Of a stretch of 64,000 nt of DNA, positions 59,519 through 64,000 are shown piece by piece. Below the pieces are notes generated by a model. It searched no databases, was not told where the DNA came from, and worked only from the letters and a program-made list of their open reading frames with translations. Origin of the DNA: Gyromitra esculenta. Lineage: Eukaryota > Ascomycota > Pezizomycetes > Pezizales > Discinaceae. A program made the translations under genes and the position numbers. Position 1 is the first letter of the stretch. The number at the start of each line of letters is the position of its first letter. The stretch lies in the NCBI GenBank assembly GCA_038503075.1, contig JBCAML010000003.1, forward strand, positions 186,001 to 250,000. The letters are read 5' to 3'.

Positions 59519-62500
59519 TTATAGCCGTGAGCTCCTGCGAACACTAACCAGACCTTCCTTCGGCTTACTCGGATATCTTTGGTGGAACGCGTTCATCGTC
59601 TTCCGTTTCTTCGCGATACTCCGCAGTGCTCCCACGTAAAGAAAGATACCCCGTCCATTCAACCAAATATTGAAGTCTTCCCGATAGAGGCGAGAGTCCA
59701 ATATATTTTCGATATTCTCGTAGTCGTTAACTTGAATAGGGGGGGGCGGTGGGATAATTTGGCCAGGGAGCGGGTCGGTAGGAGCTGCTTTGATTAACGA
59801 AACATGAAATACCGGATGGTATTTCATTGATATTGGCAGGTCTATTTCGTAGGCGTATGCTGAGATTATCTTTTTTATAGGAAAGGGACCACTCCATTTC
59901 CAGTCTAGTTTCCTCGAACTCCTTGTGGTTCTCATATTCTTCATGGACACGAAGACTCGGTCATCGACTTTGAACGAAGGGGCAGGGGTACGGTGTCGGT
60001 TGGTGCTAGTCTCGTGAACATCTTGAGCCGTTCTCATCTGTATTTGAAGGAAGTCTCTAAGTTCTTCCATCTTTGAAGCAAAGAGGTTGGCATCAAGGGT
60101 TTGCGGGGAACGGTCGTTAGGGACGATGGAAGTGTCAAAGCGAGGATGATAACCGTAATTGGGGGGTACTGCGATCTTGTGGCTCATGGTTGTTAGCAGT
60201 GAACTCGGCAATGGGTAACCATTTAGCCCAGTCATCTTGTTGGTATGAAATATAGCAACGAAGATATTGCTCCATGACAGCATTGAGACGCTCGGTTTGA
60301 CCATCCGTCTCCGGGTGGAAAGACGTTGACATACGAGCGGAAATATTGAGGTGTTGACAGAGGTGTTTCCAAAACCTAGCGGTGAACTGCGTTCCTCTAT
60401 CGGAGGTGATATGGGAAGGTAGTCCGTGGAGTTTCCAAACGTTTTGGAGATAGAGTTCCGCAGTTTGTTCAGCATTGACGGTGGTGTTGCAGGGGATCAA
60501 GTGTCGCATTTTTGATAGTCTGTCTACTACAACCATTATTGCATTAAAACCATCGGATTCAGGGAGGCCAGTGACAAAATCCATCGATAGTTCTTCCCAG
60601 GGGCGGTTAGGAATTGGGAGTGGTTTGAGGACGCCGTGGGTACCAAGGGTATTAGGCTTTGCTCGTCGACAGGTATGGCAGTTTCGGGTATATCGTCCAA
60701 TGTACTCTCTCATTTTTGGCCAATAAAAATGTCTAGAGATGAGTTCAAAGGATTTTTCGCGTCCCGGATGGCCGGCAGAGGGGGCATCGTGATATCTTTG
60801 CAGGATGAGAACACGGAGAGGGTCATGATCGGGGACATAGAACTTTTGTCGATATAAAAGATAGCCATTTTTCTCGGTGCAATCGCCTAGGGTAATTTCC
60901 TTGGATTGTTGTTCGCCATTCTTAAGTGCTAATAAGATTTTTTGTGGGAATGGGTCAGCAATATATCCGTGGTTCATCAAGGTCTCGAGGGGGGCATCCA
61001 ATTCAGCGGGTTCGTTTGATAAAGAACCCGAAAACAAACTCAGCTTAGGATCAAGGTTCTTTTCTTTCAAGACTACCTGATGTTGGTGTTGTAGTCTTTC
61101 ATCCCCTTCTTCAGGGAGATCTCCTGATCTCCGAGTTAATGCATCCGCTCCCCAGACACTCCCTGGTCGATAGGTAATTACGGTCAAAGCGTGAGAGATC
61201 TCTGCCCATCCGACTTGTCTCCTATTGAGTTGTTTTGTCGTCATGAAGTATTCAGGTTCTTATGGTCGGTGATGACGGAAATAGGCAGTTCAGCCTTCGA
61301 GTTCCGGTCTCCATTCTTCAAAACAGCGAATGATGGTAGGAGTTCTTTATCGTAGATTTCATAATTACATTTGGCGAGTGTTTTTAGAAAGAAAGCCACG
61401 TGGAGTACGCCGTTATCGTCGAATGGAAAGAACAGCATGGAGACGAAGTCAGAAGCATCGGATTCGACAAAGATTTTCTTCCGGGGATCGAAGTGGATGA
61501 GTACCGGTGCTTTGGTAAAGGCATCCTTGAGTGCTACGAATGCTAATTCGGCTTCAACTGTCCATTCAAAGATAGTGCCTTTTTTTGTAAACGCAGTAAG
61601 GGGGGCAGCAAGGCGTGAGAATCCTAAAATAAATCGCCGGTAGAAATTTGCGAACCCTAAGAATGCTTGGACATCCTTAATACATTTGGGTCGGTTCCAA
61701 TCTCGTACGGCTTTGAGCTTGTCTTCGTCCATCTTAATGCCTTCAGGAGTAAGGATCAAACCGAGGTATTTGATTGATTGTACGTGGAACTCGCATTTTT
61801 CCGGTTTAAGGAGGATGTTATTAGCTTTGAGGGCGTCTAGAACTTGTTTGACATGCACTTTGTGTTCGGCGAGAGTGTTGCTATAGATGAGGATGTCATC
61901 GAGGTATGCTGTGCAGAAGAGGTCCAGATATTCTCGGAGGGAATCGTTTACAAACCGTTGAAAGGTACCAGGTGCGTTGGTAAGGCCGAATGGCATTACC
62001 ATGTACTCGTATAGGCCATATCGAGTTCGGAAGGCAGTTTTCCATTCTTCCCCTTCGGCAATGCGGATTTGGTGAAAGCCGTCACGGAGATCGTTTTCAG
62101 CACCACGCTTTCGCAGTCGGTCCAACGTGTTTCTTTGATCGATGTATAGCGGTCTTTCACTGAAGGCATTACGCCACGATAGTCTACACATAGGCGAAGT
62201 GATCCGTCAGGTTTAGCAAAGAAAGAGGACGAGAGAGGAAGATTGCGCGAATAAAGCCTTTCTGTGCTTGTCTTCGATGTATTTTTTCAAGACTGGAGTT
62301 CATCTCGGCATACGCACAGGGGTCCAAACGCGTTCCTTGCTTCTTCAGAGGTGATCTTGTGGTCATAGGGTCGTGAGTCCTCGCCTTGTCGAACATGTCT
62401 CAGGTATTCGTGGTATTCGGTATTCGTTGCTCCACTCTTCTTTAGTAGTCTTGCTATCATGACTCTATCGATTTCGTAGAGACATGTATCAAACTTAGAT

Positions 62501-62592
62501 ACCCTTTTTCTAAGACAGCGGAAACTAGCGCCAATAAAGGCGGCGTTAAGTTGTTTTGTGATAAGAATGGCGAAACAATAGGTTGCTTTCAA
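59519..62592 (-). mobile_element. Ty3/gypsy (chromovirus-type) pol: reverse transcriptase, RNase H, integrase, chromodomain; frameshifted
   Basis: Degenerate polyprotein on the minus strand in several frames. 62592-62184 holds the region before and at the start of reverse transcriptase (RPYDHKI). 62191-61241 holds the RT palm (DGFHQIRIAEGEEWKTAF, YLDDILIYS active site intact) and RNase H. 61244-60135 has the rest of RNase H, the HHCC zinc region (GHPGREKSFELISRHFYWP, CHTC) and the integrase core (MDFVTGLP, TSDRGTQF). 60475-59519 holds the integrase C-terminus (FKVDDRVFVS, WSGPFPI, YHPVFHVSLIK) and a damaged chromodomain ending FHQRYPSKP. Frame breaks occur near 62190-62290, 61243, about 60180 and in the chromodomain, so the element is dead. 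The chromodomain places it among chromoviruses, which target heterochromatin. Confidence 0.85.
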
Positions 62593-62660
62593 AAGATGGT
62601 GCAGAATTTAGAATTAAATTCAATGCTTTTGTTGGCGAACTGTAGATGAATGTCATGAAG

Positions 62661-62965
62661 TCTCACGGTTCAGTCTCTCGTTAAGCCCTTCAGTATCCCT
62701 GAAGGTGAGCAGTGCTACTTAAGCGAGAAACTAACACGTTCGAAGAGTGCAGTATTTCTACAAGTTCTACGAGAGGTCTATCTCAAGGCGAGATAAGTGC
62801 GGCGAAGGGGACAGCGACAGCGAGGGTTCTGAGGTAGAACCAAGATAGTATTCGACAATTACAAGAGAAGGTAAACGAGAACATTGCTTAAAGAAGAAAA
62901 GAGAGAAGACAAAGAATGATCAGAATTCCGTCGCTTAAATACCCCGCTTTCTCAACCGAACACCC
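62661..62965 (-). mobile_element. Solo or internal LTR copy between protease and reverse transcriptase regions
   Basis: Shares block order with the LTRs at 58680-59309 (TCTC.CGG.., CTTCAGTATCCCTGAAGG, GAGCAGTGCTACTTAAGCGAG, ACATTGCTTAAAG, CGCTTAAATAC) but is clearly more diverged. Same orientation. It splits the element: protease-like sequence lies at 63064-63309 and RT starts at 62592. Either a related LTR inserted here, or it is the 5' LTR of a deleted element whose pol lies to its left. Confidence 0.65.
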
Positions 62966-63063
62966 AATAGCCGATAACACCCGAAAATACAATAGCATTA
63001 TCGCACAACAACCCCACAGCCTGTATCCAACTTCGAACCGAAAACCCAACCCTTATCCAATCC

Positions 63064-64000
63064 TTAATCCGTGAAATGAAGATTCATCCAGGGGATACCA
63101 AGTACTAGGGGGTAATGTCTTAGCTTGGTTACAAAAAAGGGGGCTTTCTCGGTGTGTTGTTGGATGGAAAGCTCCAAGTGGCACAAATTGGTAATGTCTC
63201 CTGAGGTGATTGTTCGCCCATCGATGACTTCTAGCTGTCGAGGGGTTTTGAGGGGAGACAGGGGCAAGGAATGGTGACGCACGAAGTTTTCATCAATGAA
63301 AGCGAGCACGAGGCTGGAGTGTCAGAAGTGCGTGTGTTTTTATGATTTTATTTTGGTGGGAAAAGGCTACGTGAAACTACAAAATGTTAAATCCAAATTA
63401 TCCTCACACACATGACACTGAAAACCCAGAAATGGAAAACGCGACAAAGAAGAAAAACGAACAGAGCAGGGTCACAAGGCGACTCTGGTTGAACTAGTTT
63501 AAAGACTCGGCGAGTCTGCTGCATCGAAGGCAGGAAAACGAGGTGGCGGGGGTGGTGGGAAAACGAGAGAGGGAGCGGGAGGGCGGCGGCGTTGGTAACG
63601 GCTCCTCTCATAGCGGGCGTTTTGAAGCGGAGGGCGGTTTGAAAAAATATGCGCTTCTCGGCGCAGAACAGGCGACGGTTGTTAGTTTGCGCCAGGATTT
63701 TTCTTCGGGAGACAGTTTCGCCTCGTTGATCTGAACATATCGTTGTTCGGGAGCAGGGCGAGTGGTGGAAGTGCGACCGAAAGAAAGATCCATGGGTGCA
63801 AGTCCTCCAGGAGCAAAGGAGGAGGAGGCAGGAGTGAAGGCAGCGGGGGCGGCGGCGGGGGCGGTAAACTGTCCCATGGTATTGCGGGCAGCATTTTTTT
63901 TCTCTTCTCTTCTTGCTCGGATTCGATTGTCCAAGCGAAGGAGGAAGGCGCAGAGAGAGGTAAAAGTGGTAGGGAAGTCGGCTACGGTCACTACGGCTTC
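63064..64000 (-). mobile_element. Ty3/gypsy gag and protease remnants, cut by window end
   Basis: On the minus strand, 63991-63608 encodes a Gag C-terminal region (FPTTFTSLCAFLLRLDNRIRARR, Ala/Pro-rich linker, APMDLSF, then SPEEKSWRKL). It leads to a broken zinc-knuckle area at 63600-63660, where only one Cys remains in a changed frame. 63309-63064 resembles the retropepsin region of such elements (FVRHHSLPLSPL.., VTKLRHYPLVLGIPWM), although the usual DSGA catalytic triplet is not visible (AFIDEN in its place). The 5' LTR and Gag start lie beyond the window. Confidence 0.65.

Noticed and set aside
1..64000. Biosynthetic or defence gene cluster, CRISPR array, rRNA genes
   Set aside because: The genes are unrelated housekeeping functions. 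No regularly spaced identical repeats with unique spacers and no rRNA-like sequence were seen.

Overview
The window is nuclear DNA from a filamentous ascomycete fungus. Almost every gene is split by 50-180 bp introns with GT..AG ends and CTAAC/CTGAC-like branch sites. The gene families are those of Pezizomycotina: an mpaB-type ER oxygenase, a fungal WDR62-like WD40 protein, an Uds1-domain septation protein, an ADAM protease and a GT34 mannosyltransferase. Low gene density (about 15 genes in 64 kb), long deserts and decayed Ty3/gypsy DNA would fit a repeat-rich genome such as a Pezizomycete (truffle/morel relatives), but that assignment is inference. All gene models below were spliced by hand from the sequence. 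Intron phases were checked to close the reading frame, but nothing was compared with a database or with RNA.

Layout. 1-1222: 3' part of a polyol/alcohol dehydrogenase gene. 1223-5259: a desert with a fold-back element and a decayed minisatellite. 5260-9705: LSM1 (+), nicotinamide riboside kinase (-) and an mpaB-like oxygenase (-) carrying a MITE in one intron. 10904-14622: a large WDR62/MAPKBP1-like WD40 gene (-). 14623-19892: sparse DNA with a RING-like gene containing one in-frame stop and a second MITE. 19893-28076: a TMEM115-like Golgi membrane protein (-), a TBL1/SIF2 corepressor gene (+) and a Mnn10/Mnn11-type mannosyltransferase (-). 30329-34101: an F-box gene (+) and an Uds1-domain gene (-), convergent. 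34102-43713: a 9.6 kb desert. 43714-47580: acetyl-CoA synthetase and ribosomal protein uL15 (both +). 47581-52319: desert. 52320-57696: an ADAM metalloprotease and mitochondrial phenylalanyl-tRNA synthetase (both +). 58680-64000: LTR copies and a frameshifted Ty3/gypsy chromovirus-type element on the minus strand, running off the end.

The genes are mostly housekeeping (mRNA decay, NAD salvage, chromatin repression, glycosylation, septation, acetate activation, translation). They do not form an evident metabolic cluster, and I see no new multi-gene system. The most interesting pattern is in gene structure. Five genes contain tiny coding exons of 4, 6, 13, 16 and 17 nt, each needed to keep the frame. 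One of them, the 13-nt exon of the mpaB-like gene, has a 113 bp TA-flanked MITE inserted just downstream of it. Other points are a possible dual-targeting arrangement at the start of the mitochondrial PheRS gene, several small inverted-repeat elements, and nested or tandem LTR copies.
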